This document shows positions 7,407 through 16,238 of a stretch of 60,643 bases of DNA, piece by piece; the first letter of the stretch is position 1, and every line of letters begins with the position of its first letter. The notes under the pieces are model-generated. The model worked only from the letters and a program-made list of their open reading frames with translations, was not told where the DNA came from and did not search any database. The stretch spans positions 1 through 60,643 of the forward strand of contig JAZNQN010000036.1 in NCBI GenBank assembly GCA_045590195.1, written 5' to 3'. The position numbers were made by a program, and so were the translations under genes. Origin of the DNA: JAZNQN01 sp045590195 (GTDB taxonomy: Bacteria; Bacillota; Clostridia; UMGS1883; UMGS1540).

Positions 7407-9281
7407 TCATTTACAATATCTATCTCCGCTCAAAACATCATACTGAATGTATTTATATTCGTCTTTGTCTTCCTGAGGAATTTTATATGTGTACAACCCA
7501 TCTTCATCAGCATAAAATGTGTGCTGCAAAACAGAATAGTTGTTATAAAACATATCAAAGTATCTTAAATGCCAATCAGTTTTTTCAATATTAGAAAGCT
7601 TTAATGTTTCCATACCCAGGTTTGCCGGGCTTACCTTTTGTGGAATATTTGCCTTTGAAATATCGTAATTCGCCCAAACAAGGTACGGCGTTTCATACAT
7701 TTGCGGATTTTGGGCAAAATTATCGCTTTCAAGAAAACCGGTTGCATAATAGGTACTGCTATTAAGCCCTAAAAACGGTAAATGGTCACCATAAATTACG
7801 ATTAAGGTCGGCTCTGAAACTTTTGAAAAATAAGCCGCAAGGTCACCCAAGGCTTTGTCGGCATCGTGAACACCCTGAACAGCATCTTTGAGACCAATTA
7901 AATCGTTATTTTCAAGCACACGACTGTTAACCATAATATCGTATTCATCATATCTTTGTTTCAAATAGTTGCCGTGATTTTGCATTGTAATTGCATAAAG
8001 AAACATAGGCTTATCGCCTTTCTCCTCATACATCTTAATAATTTGCCTTGTAACCTCATCATCGGAAACGTAAGTACCCTTGATTTCCGGATCAACAAGG
8101 TCGCTTTTGCCAACAAATTTATCAAACCCCATAAGCCCATAAGCCTTGTTTCTGCCATAGAAATACTTGTCGTATGTATGCAATCCGTATGTAACATATC
8201 CATTATTTTTAAAATTGGATGGCAGTGATGAAATACTCTCGTGAACATACTGACTATACGGGTAAGCACCCGAACGGAGAAAATACGAGCTAAATCCAGT
8301 TAAGAACTCGAATTCAGGAACACAGGTATTACAACCAAATACAGGCGAAACCAAAGTTCCCATAAATCCTTTTTTGGAAAGCCGCCTCATATTTTTAAGC
8401 GGATCACCTGACAAAGTGATGTTTTCCATTTTCTTCGGGTCCCACAAGCTTTCGCTCTGAATAGCAATTACATTAACATTTTTAATGCTTTTTGAAACAA
8501 CACGTTTACCTTCAAAGCCTTCCGATATCTCGGGATACTTTTCTTTTATCGCTAAAATCTTATCTTCATTATAACCTTCCGGAGTTTCGATAATCAAATC
8601 ACTAATATGCGTAAAAAATGTTAAAATAAAGCCATTTTTCTGATAATCAGCAATTGTATAGTATCCGGAAATTTTAAGGTTAATTTTGTCAAACAAGTTA
8701 TCGCGTACCTTGGAACCTAAGCTTACAAAGCATAAAACAAAAACCAAAAGTGAATAAGCTACAACCGACATTAATATCCTGAAAGTATACCTTCTTTGCT
8801 TTTTTTCTGCAAATCTTCTTTCGATATGCGTGTAAACTGCAAGGTAAACAAAAAGCAAAACAACAGCGCATATCATATATGGCTTCCATGGGATATCAAT
8901 AAACGAAACAATATCTTTAATATTTTTTGCCTGCACAAGGTCGGCTGGAAGAAGTGGCTCCCCTGTAATTATAATCATAACAACAGTTGCAAACCCAAAA
9001 ACAAACAGGACAATATTTGTAAAGTATACACTAATCATTCTCTTGAAAAACAATTTAGACAGAGCATACTGAATTGAAAATATAACAATGTAAGTTAAAA
9101 CATACTTTGCACTAACACTTACAAATCCTGTTTTAAAAAATCCTGCAAGGTACGGCTTACGCAAAATTTCAAGAATAATAATAGTAAAAATTGGTGAAAG
9201 AAAAAACATAAGCGTAGAAATAACATCGCGCTTTTTTATGTAATTGTCGTCGCTATTTTTAACCACTGGTTTATTTTCCAT
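7407..9281 (-). CDS. LtaS-type lipoteichoic acid synthase (alkaline-phosphatase superfamily)
   Basis: 624 residues: five N-terminal membrane helices (to about residue 200), then a large extracellular sulfatase-fold domain. Metal and active-site motifs are visible: QSESLW near residue 275, FGCNTCVPEFEFLTG near 317 where the Thr is the expected nucleophile, and YGDHLPF near 500 for Asp/His metal ligands. LtaS enzymes polymerise glycerol phosphate from phosphatidylglycerol. The double Cys around the nucleophile (C-N-T-C) is not in the Staphylococcus enzyme. I choose ATG 9281 because GGAGG precedes it; the upstream in-frame ATG has none. First gene of the envelope operon. Confidence 0.85.
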   Translation of the reverse strand: MENKPVVKNSDDNYIKKRDVISTLMFFLSPIFTIIILEILRKPYLAGFFKTGFVSVSAKYVLTYIVIFSIQYALSKLFFKRMISVYFTNIVLFVFGFATVVMIIITGEPLLPADLVQAKNIKDIVSFIDIPWKPYMICAVVLLFVYLAVYTHIERRFAEKKQRRYTFRILMSVVAYSLLVFVLCFVSLGSKVRDNLFDKINLKISGYYTIADYQKNGFILTFFTHISDLIIETPEGYNEDKILAIKEKYPEISEGFEGKRVVSKSIKNVNVIAIQSESLWDPKKMENITLSGDPLKNMRRLSKKGFMGTLVSPVFGCNTCVPEFEFLTGFSSYFLRSGAYPYSQYVHESISSLPSNFKNNGYVTYGLHTYDKYFYGRNKAYGLMGFDKFVGKSDLVDPEIKGTYVSDDEVTRQIIKMYEEKGDKPMFLYAITMQNHGNYLKQRYDEYDIMVNSRVLENNDLIGLKDAVQGVHDADKALGDLAAYFSKVSEPTLIVIYGDHLPFLGLNSSTYYATGFLESDNFAQNPQMYETPYLVWANYDISKANIPQKVSPANLGMETLKLSNIEKTDWHLRYFDMFYNNYSVLQHTFYADEDGLYTYKIPQEDKDEYKYIQYDVLSGDRYCK

Positions 9282-9311
9282 GGTATTTTTCCTCCGTTTC
9301 ATAACTTAATA

Positions 9312-9340
9312 ATTTTATCATAAGTTATTACTTTTTGCAA
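9312..9340 (-). promoter_or_regulatory. Probable sigma-A promoter of the envelope operon
   Basis: Minus strand: TTGCAA (9340-9335), 17-bp spacer, TAAAAT (9317-9312), about 30 bases before the LtaS-like start codon. Confidence 0.6.
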
Positions 9341-9388
9341 GTAAATCAAGCTATTTTGTAAATTTAATGTTAACGCATATGCCAGCCA

Positions 9389-9417
9389 TTGACTTTTTTG
9401 CCGTTTTGTAGTATATT
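9389..9417 (+). promoter_or_regulatory. Sigma-A promoter of htpG
   Basis: TTGACT (9389-9394), 17-bp spacer, TATATT (9412-9417). I see no CIRCE-type inverted repeat here, so HrcA control is not indicated. Confidence 0.75.
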
Positions 9418-9453
9418 TAATACTTGTAAATAGCAATGAAAGGTGTGTTTTTT

Positions 9454-11268
9454 GTGAACAAAGGTTCTGTTTCAGTTAATACTGAAAATATTTTTCCTAT
9501 AATTAAAAAATGGCTCTATTCCGACAAAGATATTTTTCTCAGAGAGCTTATTTCCAATGGCTGTGATGCTATTACTAAATTCAAAAAACTTGTTTCACTC
9601 GGAGAGGCAAAATCGGATAGTGAAAATTACAGAATAGATGTAATTGTTGATGCAGAAAATAACACAATTACAATTTCTGATAATGGCCTTGGTATGTCGG
9701 AAGACGATGTTAAAAACTATATTGCAAATGTTGCTTTTTCCGGTGCTGAAGAATTTGCAAAACAATACCAGAAAGACGATAATGAAGATAGTAAAATTAT
9801 TGGTCACTTTGGCCTTGGTTTTTATTCTGCATTTATGGTTTCAGAGCGTGTTGATATTAAAACAAAATCATATATTGATAACGAAAAGGCAGTATTCTGG
9901 ACTTGTGACGGTTCTACCGAGTACGAAATTGGTGAGGGAGACAAAGCAAGCCGCGGAACAGAAATAATTTTGCATATTGCTGATGATAGTAAGGAATTTT
10001 TAGATTTTGCAACTCTTTCGTCGACAATAGAAAAATACTGTGGCTTCTTCCCTGTTGGAATTTATGTTTCAGAAAAAGGTAAAGATGCTGAAAAGGCAAT
10101 TAACGATACAAACCCACTCTGGCTTAAAAAGCCTTCTGAGTGTACTGATGAAGAGTATAAAGCTTTTTACAAAAAAGTTTTTATGGATTTTAACGATCCG
10201 CTTTTTTACATTCACTTAAATGTTGAATATCCTTTTAACCTTAAAGGTATTCTTTATTTTCCAAAACTTTCTCATGAATTTCAGGCAAGTGAAGGGCAGA
10301 TTAAGCTTTTCAATAACCAGGTTTTTGTTGCAGACAATGTTAAGGAAATAATTCCGGAGTTTTTATTGCTTTTAAAAGGCGTTGTTGACTGCCCTGATAT
10401 GCCTCTAAACGTTTCAAGAAGCTTTTTGCAGAATGACGGCTATGCTGCAAAAGTATCGGCGCATATTACAAAGAAAGTTGCTGACAAGCTTTGCTCGATT
10501 TATTCCACAGAGCGAGAAAACTATAATAAGTATTGGGATGACATTGCACCTTTTGTAAAATATGGATGTCTGAGAGAAGAAAAATTTTATGAAAAAGTTT
10601 CAGGAATAGTCATTTACAAAACTACGGATAACAAATATGTTTCACTTACAGAATATCTTGACAAAGCAAAACTTTCGGGCCACGAAAATGAAGTTTATTA
10701 CGTTTCTGACCCACTTCAGCAAACTCAGTATGTTGATATGCTTAAAGCACAAAATATTGATTCTGTTATAATGCCGGCTATGATTGATTCGCCGTTTATT
10801 AGCTTTACAGAATCAAAAAATGAAGGTGTTAAATTCAAAAGAGTTGACTCGGCAATTTCTTCAGCATTGACAACAGGCACAAACATTGATAACGAGGCAC
10901 TTGTTAATCTTTTCAAAGAAGCAATCGGAGACGAAAAGCTTAAAATTGAAGTAACAGAGCTGAAAAGCGAAGATATTCCTGCTGTTATACTTATCAGCGA
11001 AGAAAGCCGCAGAATGCAGGAAATGATGAGAATGTATGGAAATATGGGTATGAGCCCCGATATGTTCCCTGCTGATGTAACTCTTTCTATAAACTGCGGA
11101 AATTCATTGATAAAAGCGGTATCAACATGTGAAAACAGTAATACTGCAAAGCTTATTTGCAAACAAATATACGATAATGCGCGCCTGGCACACTCGCCTC
11201 TCGACAGTGCATCTGTTACAGAATTTATAAAAAGATCATCAGAAATTATGAGTATTGCTTTAAAGTAG
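9454..11268 (+). CDS. htpG: Molecular chaperone HtpG (Hsp90)
   Basis: 604 residues in the usual Hsp90 order: N-terminal GHKL ATPase domain with the ELISNGCDAITK helix, DNGLGM and GHFGLGFYSAFMV lid/nucleotide motifs; middle domain with the catalytic-loop region NVSRSFLQND; C-terminal dimerisation domain. It refolds client proteins with ATP in the cytoplasm. I start at GTG 9454 (MNKGSVSVNTENIF), which matches the family N-terminus and has AAAGGTG eight bases upstream; the ATG at 9436 would add six residues not seen in relatives. It is followed by a peptidase gene after 7 bases. Confidence 0.95.
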   Translation: MNKGSVSVNTENIFPIIKKWLYSDKDIFLRELISNGCDAITKFKKLVSLGEAKSDSENYRIDVIVDAENNTITISDNGLGMSEDDVKNYIANVAFSGAEEFAKQYQKDDNEDSKIIGHFGLGFYSAFMVSERVDIKTKSYIDNEKAVFWTCDGSTEYEIGEGDKASRGTEIILHIADDSKEFLDFATLSSTIEKYCGFFPVGIYVSEKGKDAEKAINDTNPLWLKKPSECTDEEYKAFYKKVFMDFNDPLFYIHLNVEYPFNLKGILYFPKLSHEFQASEGQIKLFNNQVFVADNVKEIIPEFLLLLKGVVDCPDMPLNVSRSFLQNDGYAAKVSAHITKKVADKLCSIYSTERENYNKYWDDIAPFVKYGCLREEKFYEKVSGIVIYKTTDNKYVSLTEYLDKAKLSGHENEVYYVSDPLQQTQYVDMLKAQNIDSVIMPAMIDSPFISFTESKNEGVKFKRVDSAISSALTTGTNIDNEALVNLFKEAIGDEKLKIEVTELKSEDIPAVILISEESRRMQEMMRMYGNMGMSPDMFPADVTLSINCGNSLIKAVSTCENSNTAKLICKQIYDNARLAHSPLDSASVTEFIKRSSEIMSIALK

Positions 11269-11275
11269 GATTTTT

Positions 11276-12340
11276 ATGAAAAGACTGGATTTATTAAGAA
11301 ATTATTTAGAAAGCATAAATTGCGACAGTGCGCTTTTAACTTCATATCCGGCAGTGTTTTACTTCAGTGGCTTTACCAGTGAAGACGCATATCTTTTTGT
11401 TACAAAAAACGAACAGTACATTGTTACAGATTCGCGATATTTTCTTCAGGCTAAAAGTGAAAGTAATGATTTTCAACTGATTTCAGGCTCTTGTGCAGAC
11501 TTTAAATATTTAAAACCTCTAATCAAAAAAGAAGAAATATCTTCAATTGCATTCGAGGATTTGCACTTTACGGTATCTGCCTTCAAAAGCTTGAAAGAAA
11601 GTATTGAAATTGACAATTTAATACCACTTAATAACAAAATTACTGACATCAGAAGATGCAAATCAGGTGATGAAGTTGAAAAAATCACAAAAGCATTAAA
11701 GCTTGCAGAATATGCATTAAATAAAACTGTTTTGCAAATTTCAGCAGGTATGACAGAAGTGCAGGTTGCCGCAATACTTGAAAGTAATATGCGAAGTGAG
11801 GGTGCTGAAAAAACTTCGTTTGATACTATTTGTGCATCAGGATTTCGCAGTGCATTCCCTCATGGTACTGCCTCGAATAAAGTTATTGAAAAAGGTGATT
11901 TTTTAACGCTTGACTTCGGTTGTATTCTTGATGGCTATTGCAGCGATATTACCAGAACTTTCGTAATAGGTATTGCAAGCGAAAAACAAAAAGAAATTTA
12001 TAATACTGTTTTAAATGCTCAACTTTCTGCAGAGAAAATTATCAGTGCAGGTATTTCCTGCAAAGATGCCGATGCCTCAGCACGAAGAATAATAAACGAA
12101 GCCGGTTATGGTATAAATTTTGGTCATTCGCTTGGCCATGGTGTTGGAATTGAAATTCACGAGCTTCCAAACCTTTCTCCCCGGTCTGAAAGTATTCTTT
12201 CAGCAGGTGATATTGTTACGGTTGAGCCAGGAATTTATATTGAAGATTTTGGCGGCGTGAGAATAGAAGATATGGTTCATATATCTGAAAATGAAACAAA
12301 AATTCTCACAACATTCCCAAAAGAACTAATTATACTTTAA
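11276..12340 (+). CDS. M24-family Xaa-Pro aminopeptidase
   Basis: 354 residues: creatinase-like N-terminal domain (1-125) and pita-bread metallopeptidase domain. The dinuclear metal ligands appear in order as DFGC, DITRT, GHSLGHGVGIEIHE, EPGIY and GGVRIEDM (Asp, Asp, His, Glu, Glu). It removes N-terminal residues preceding proline in the cytoplasm. It lies 7 bases after htpG and shares its transcript and the terminator after it. PepP and PepQ are not separable by eye; the length and full N-terminal domain favour Xaa-Pro aminopeptidase. Confidence 0.9.
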   Translation: MKRLDLLRNYLESINCDSALLTSYPAVFYFSGFTSEDAYLFVTKNEQYIVTDSRYFLQAKSESNDFQLISGSCADFKYLKPLIKKEEISSIAFEDLHFTVSAFKSLKESIEIDNLIPLNNKITDIRRCKSGDEVEKITKALKLAEYALNKTVLQISAGMTEVQVAAILESNMRSEGAEKTSFDTICASGFRSAFPHGTASNKVIEKGDFLTLDFGCILDGYCSDITRTFVIGIASEKQKEIYNTVLNAQLSAEKIISAGISCKDADASARRIINEAGYGINFGHSLGHGVGIEIHELPNLSPRSESILSAGDIVTVEPGIYIEDFGGVRIEDMVHISENETKILTTFPKELIIL

Positions 12341-12342
12341 AC

Positions 12343-12372
12343 AAACCACCCAACAAAAGTTGGGTGGTTTTT
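12343..12372. terminator. Bidirectional terminator between the M24 peptidase and peroxiredoxin
   Basis: AAACCACCCAAC (12343-12354) pairs perfectly with GTTGGGTGGTTT (12359-12370) around AAAA, with T run on the plus strand. It serves both converging transcripts. Confidence 0.92.
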
Positions 12373-12373
12373 C

Positions 12374-13006
12374 TTAGTCGGAATAGCACATATACCAGTC
12401 GTCGCAATAATTTTCTTCAATTTCCTCTTCCCTTTTCAGAAGTTCAACATAAGTTTCAGGGGCAGGAAGCATTGCGGCTTCATTTTTATGCCAGTTTGCA
12501 GGAGTAACCGCTCCGCTTTTGTCAGTAGTTTGCAAAGCATCTATCATTCTTAAAATTTCATTTATGTTTCTTCCAGTTGTTGGCGGATAAACCATAATTG
12601 CACGGATTATTCCGCTTTCATCAATAATATAAACATTTCTTGGCATTTCTCCCTGATTTAAATAAGGCGAAATCATACCATATTTTTTATAAATATCACC
12701 CATTTTATCTGAAATAATTGGAAATGGAACCGAAATATCGCTTGACATTTTTATAGCATATATCCACGCAAGATGCGAAGGATTACTATCTGAGCTAAGT
12801 CCTAAAAGTTGAGTGTTTCGATTTTGAAATTCTTTTGCCGCTTTTGAAAATTCAATAATTTCCGATGTGCAAACCGGTGTAAAATCATCCGAGTGTGAAA
12901 AAAGCACCACCCAGTTTCCTCTAAAATCCGAAAGACTTATTTCGCCAAAAGTTGATTGTGCTGTAAAATTAGGTGCACGCATTCCAATTGAAATTAAGTT
13001 TTGCAT
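12374..13006 (-). CDS. Peroxiredoxin (AhpC/TSA family, Prx6-like)
   Basis: 210 residues. The peroxidatic cysteine is C46 in the motif FTPVCTSE, and the arginine of the active site is near residue 120 in the stretch around PRNVYIID. The long C-terminal arm is typical of the Prx6 subgroup. The arm ends in two more cysteines (NYC, WYMC), which could act as resolving cysteines. It reduces peroxides in the cytoplasm of an anaerobe. ATG 13006 follows GGAGGAG; the longer frame has no support. It is divergent from the HAD phosphatase gene. Confidence 0.92.
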   Translation of the reverse strand: MQNLISIGMRAPNFTAQSTFGEISLSDFRGNWVVLFSHSDDFTPVCTSEIIEFSKAAKEFQNRNTQLLGLSSDSNPSHLAWIYAIKMSSDISVPFPIISDKMGDIYKKYGMISPYLNQGEMPRNVYIIDESGIIRAIMVYPPTTGRNINEILRMIDALQTTDKSGAVTPANWHKNEAAMLPAPETYVELLKREEEIEENYCDDWYMCYSD

Positions 13007-13056
13007 ATACTCCTCCAAATTTATAGTCACATTCAGTATATGCCTTAAAAGTATGC

Positions 13057-13085
13057 TTGACACAAAATTGCAAATATGATATATT
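13057..13085 (+). promoter_or_regulatory. Sigma-A promoter of the HAD phosphatase gene
   Basis: TTGACA (13057-13062), 17-bp spacer, TATATT (13080-13085), with the start codon about 35 bases downstream. Confidence 0.8.
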
Positions 13086-13118
13086 TATTTAGAATTTTAA
13101 CAGTTAGGATTGATTTTT

Positions 13119-13766
13119 TTGAAAAAACTTTGTATTTTTGATTTTGATGGTACTCTTGCAAATACTATGGACAGTATTGCATTTTTTGTGAACAAAACAC
13201 TAAATGAGTATGGAATTGATTCTATTGATACTAATATAATTCAAAGCTTTGTAGGCACAGGTGCACGTGACCTTATAAAGCGTTGCCTTGATTATTCAGG
13301 TTCAAACTTGCCTTGTGACGAGGTTTTAAGCAAATATCTCTCACACTATGACAGCGACCCTTGCTACCTTGTAGAAATTTACGACGGCATTTTTGATATG
13401 CTTACCTCGCTTAAAGAAGAAGGGTATGACCTTGCAGTTTTATCGAATAAGCCTCATTCTTCAACTTCGCTGATAATAGAAAAGCTTTTCCCGAAGAATA
13501 CTTTTTATAAATATCTTGGGAAAAGCGATAAGTTTAAAAAGAAACCAGATCCTGAGGCCGTAAACTACATAGCCAATGGATATTCGAAAGAAAACTGTTA
13601 TTTTATCGGCGACTCTGATGTTGATATAATTACCGGAAAAAACGCCGGCATGAAAACAATTGCAGTAACATGGGGCTTTCGCACAGAAGATGTTTTAAAA
13701 GCCGAAAACCCTGACCATATAGCAACCTCAGCCAGAGAAGTTACAGATATCATTCTGCAGAAATAA
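13119..13766 (+). CDS. HAD-superfamily phosphatase (phosphoglycolate phosphatase-like)
   Basis: 215 residues with the four HAD motifs: DFDGTLANT at the N-terminus, SNKPHS near 115, a lysine in KKKPDP near 145 and GDSDVDIITGKNAG near 170. A helical cap domain lies between motifs I and II (Gph/PGMB type). The substrate is unknown; relatives act on phosphoglycolate, sugar phosphates or pyrophosphate. No ATG is available at the N-terminus: the likely start is TTG 13119, with AGGA about nine bases before it; TTG 13110 would add three residues. The 3' end overlaps the converging radical SAM gene by 17 bases. Confidence 0.88.
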   Translation: MKKLCIFDFDGTLANTMDSIAFFVNKTLNEYGIDSIDTNIIQSFVGTGARDLIKRCLDYSGSNLPCDEVLSKYLSHYDSDPCYLVEIYDGIFDMLTSLKEEGYDLAVLSNKPHSSTSLIIEKLFPKNTFYKYLGKSDKFKKKPDPEAVNYIANGYSKENCYFIGDSDVDIITGKNAGMKTIAVTWGFRTEDVLKAENPDHIATSAREVTDIILQK

Positions 13767-15399
13767 ATTCACCAATATCTTTATATATCAGATTAAATCG
13801 TCCATTCTTTTTGATGGGCGATTTTTTATCCTGAAACACAACAATGTTTCCTGCACTTAAAACGGCAAAGTTTTCGTTTGTTTTCCTTTTTATCTGCTTA
13901 TATTCTGGCCTTTTCTCTTTTAAAAACCCAGGAAGTTTCCCCGACGAATTTGATGCCATTCTGTCAATTACAAACTTGTCACGTACTTCTGCCTTGTTAT
14001 ACCCCAATACTTCAGTTATATATTTATAAAATGTTTCAGAATACTTATCAAGTGATGCGTTCTCTATATTTTCGGTATAGCATCCAAAATCGCAAAATAA
14101 CCTGAAAGGTTCAATATTCTTTTCAAAAATTAAATATTTTAAAGTTTCAAGAAATCTACCACTATTATATAACTTTTCAAGTGCATCTTCGCATTTATGT
14201 AAAACTACAATATCTTCTCCGCTCAACCAAGGCGTCGATTTAACTTCATACGGAGGAGTTGCAGAAAACTCACACGGAAATTTTCTAATGTCTTCACGCA
14301 TAGGCGATCCGTGAATCATTTTCAAAAAGCCAAGCTGAAGCATATCTGCCATTAAAAAGAATGCCCTGTTGAAAGTTTTTTCAAAAGAAGCAATATCTTC
14401 AAACGGCAGTCCTGCAATAAGGTCAATATGAATATGCATATTACCCATTGCGATAACTTTTTTTATATTTGAAATCAGTTTGCAAATTTTGGTTTTTCTA
14501 TTTATGTGTTCAAGAGTTTTTTCGTTGAAGGTTTGAAGACCTATTTCAAGTTGAAACAATCCATCTGGTGCATTATTCAAAATACTAAGGGTTTCTTCGT
14601 GTAAAATATCTCCTGCAATTTCAAAATGAAAACAAACATTTTCAGGGAATGTTTTTCCGCAGTTATCAAGAATAAACCTTAATATTTTATTTGCCCTTTC
14701 AGAATTTGCATTAAAAGTTCTATCAACAAATTTTATTGTTCTTGTACCGGAATTTGCAAGTTTAATTATATCTGAAAATACCTTTTCCAAATTAAAAAAT
14801 CTAACACCTCCGCATCTGCCAGACAAACAAAAAGCGCAGTTAAACGGGCATCCGCGAGTTGTTTCAATATAGGCAATTCTTCCTGAAAGGCTATCAAAAT
14901 ATTCATCGCAGTACGGCGAAACAGGCTCTTTATCAGAAATAAATTCTTTAGAAATATTTCCCTTATACGATAATCCTTTAATATCATATTTACAAGTATT
15001 ATTAAAAAACTCCGTTAAAAACTTACATATAGGCTCTTCTCCTTCACCACAGATGATATAATCAACAAAAGGGTAATCATTTAAAACGGCATTGCTGTTA
15101 TAACTTACTTCAGGCCCCCCGAATAAAATTGTTGCACTCTCATCTTCTTCTTTTATCTTTTTCGCAATTTCAAGTACTTTCAGAAAGTTCCAGATATAGC
15201 ACGAAAAAGCGTAAATCTTTGATTTATATTTCAATAGCTCATCAATTATTTTATCGCTTTTCACATTAATTGTACTTTCAAAAACTGCAGCTTTTATTTT
15301 GGGTAAATCTTTTTTAATGGCAGTAAACAAATACCACGGTGCGAGGCTTGAATGAACATATTTAGAATTCAAAGAGCACAAAACAATATCATAATTCAT
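13750..15399 (-). CDS. B12-binding-domain radical SAM protein (DUF4080 type)
   Basis: 549 residues: an N-terminal cobalamin-binding-like Rossmann domain (about 1-135, starting with the SLNSKYVHSSLAPWYL motif), the radical SAM core with C-x3-C-x2-C in TTRGCPFNCAFCLSG near residue 190, and a C-terminal DUF4080-type region. Members are thought to be radical methylases or related, but no substrate is established. The start overlaps the end of the nucleoside phosphorylase gene by 11 bases, and AAGGA is well placed before it, so the two are cotranscribed and coupled. Confidence 0.88.
   Translation of the reverse strand: MNYDIVLCSLNSKYVHSSLAPWYLFTAIKKDLPKIKAAVFESTINVKSDKIIDELLKYKSKIYAFSCYIWNFLKVLEIAKKIKEEDESATILFGGPEVSYNSNAVLNDYPFVDYIICGEGEEPICKFLTEFFNNTCKYDIKGLSYKGNISKEFISDKEPVSPYCDEYFDSLSGRIAYIETTRGCPFNCAFCLSGRCGGVRFFNLEKVFSDIIKLANSGTRTIKFVDRTFNANSERANKILRFILDNCGKTFPENVCFHFEIAGDILHEETLSILNNAPDGLFQLEIGLQTFNEKTLEHINRKTKICKLISNIKKVIAMGNMHIHIDLIAGLPFEDIASFEKTFNRAFFLMADMLQLGFLKMIHGSPMREDIRKFPCEFSATPPYEVKSTPWLSGEDIVVLHKCEDALEKLYNSGRFLETLKYLIFEKNIEPFRLFCDFGCYTENIENASLDKYSETFYKYITEVLGYNKAEVRDKFVIDRMASNSSGKLPGFLKEKRPEYKQIKRKTNENFAVLSAGNIVVFQDKKSPIKKNGRFNLIYKDIGEFISAE
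13795..13827 (+). terminator. Terminator for the HAD gene lying inside the opposing gene
   Basis: AAATCGTCCAT (13794-13804) pairs with ATGGGCGATTT (13814-13824) through one G-U pair, followed by a T run. The hairpin lies within the C-terminal codons of the converging radical SAM gene. Confidence 0.6.
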
Positions 15400-16186
15400 C
15401 GTTTTTATCCTTTATAATCATTTTCTTTACTGCTTCTATTGCAACTTTTATTGCACGGGTTGTATCAAAAACTCTGCTTACATCTCCGCTCTCGGAATGC
15501 TTTGTTACATTCCAAATAGCAAGCAAAACCGCTCCCGCACGCAGGCCTCTGGTCATTGCAACAGAAAAAATTGACGCACACTCCATTTCCGAACAAAGAC
15601 ACCCCAGTTTTAAATATGCATTCCACTTATCAAGCAAATAATCTTTTATCGCCATCGTTTCTGGATTAGTTTCGCCATAAAAAGAATCTTTACTTTGAAT
15701 AACCCCTGCAATATATCTGTTTCCAGGTGTATTATCAGAATGAATTTTTGCGCTTTCGCAAAGTGCACAAGTTACAGAAAAATCTGCAGCAGCAGGCACG
15801 GAAATTGGCATATATTCTTTACTTGTTCCGTCGTCTCTTACTGCTGCGGTTGCAATTATAAGGTCACCGGCATCTACTTTTTCGCCCATTCCTCCGCTTG
15901 TTCCAACACGTATAAAAGTGTGACACCCACATAATGCAAGTTCTTCAACACATATTGCGGCGGAGGGGCCGCCAATGCCGGTTGAAGCTACAGAAACTTT
16001 TTTACCGAGCAAACTACCGGTATAAATTTGAAATTCTCTGTTAAATGCAATTTTCTTTGCGTCGTCGAGATGTTCGGCAATTTTAGGAACTCTTCCAGGG
16101 TCGCCACAAAGAATAACATATTTTCCCACATCATCAGACTTAACTTTGAGATGAAACTGTTTTTCGTCTCCTGCAATATTTATCAT
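15389..16186 (-). CDS. Nucleoside phosphorylase (uridine phosphorylase-like)
   Basis: 265 residues of the NP-I phosphorylase family. The phosphate-binding CGDPGRVPKIA motif is near residue 32, GTSGG near 95 is the family signature, and SEMECASIFSVA near 200 carries the Glu that binds the ribose. It splits nucleosides with phosphate to give a free base and ribose 1-phosphate in the cytoplasm. Udp-type enzymes fit best but purine activity cannot be excluded. ATG 16186 follows GGGGTGG. It is the first gene of a two-gene unit with the B12 radical SAM protein. Confidence 0.88.
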   Translation of the reverse strand: MINIAGDEKQFHLKVKSDDVGKYVILCGDPGRVPKIAEHLDDAKKIAFNREFQIYTGSLLGKKVSVASTGIGGPSAAICVEELALCGCHTFIRVGTSGGMGEKVDAGDLIIATAAVRDDGTSKEYMPISVPAAADFSVTCALCESAKIHSDNTPGNRYIAGVIQSKDSFYGETNPETMAIKDYLLDKWNAYLKLGCLCSEMECASIFSVAMTRGLRAGAVLLAIWNVTKHSESGDVSRVFDTTRAIKVAIEAVKKMIIKDKNDEL

Positions 16187-16211
16187 AATACCACCCCTTA
16201 ACAATACTTAT

Positions 16212-16238
16212 AAAAAATGAGAACTTACGTTCTCATTT
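16212..16238 (-). terminator. Terminator of the pseudouridine synthase gene
   Basis: AAATGAGAAC and GTTCTCATTT form a perfect 10-bp stem around a 4-nt loop; on the minus strand it runs into a T tract. The stop codon of the synthase lies in the stem. Confidence 0.88.
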
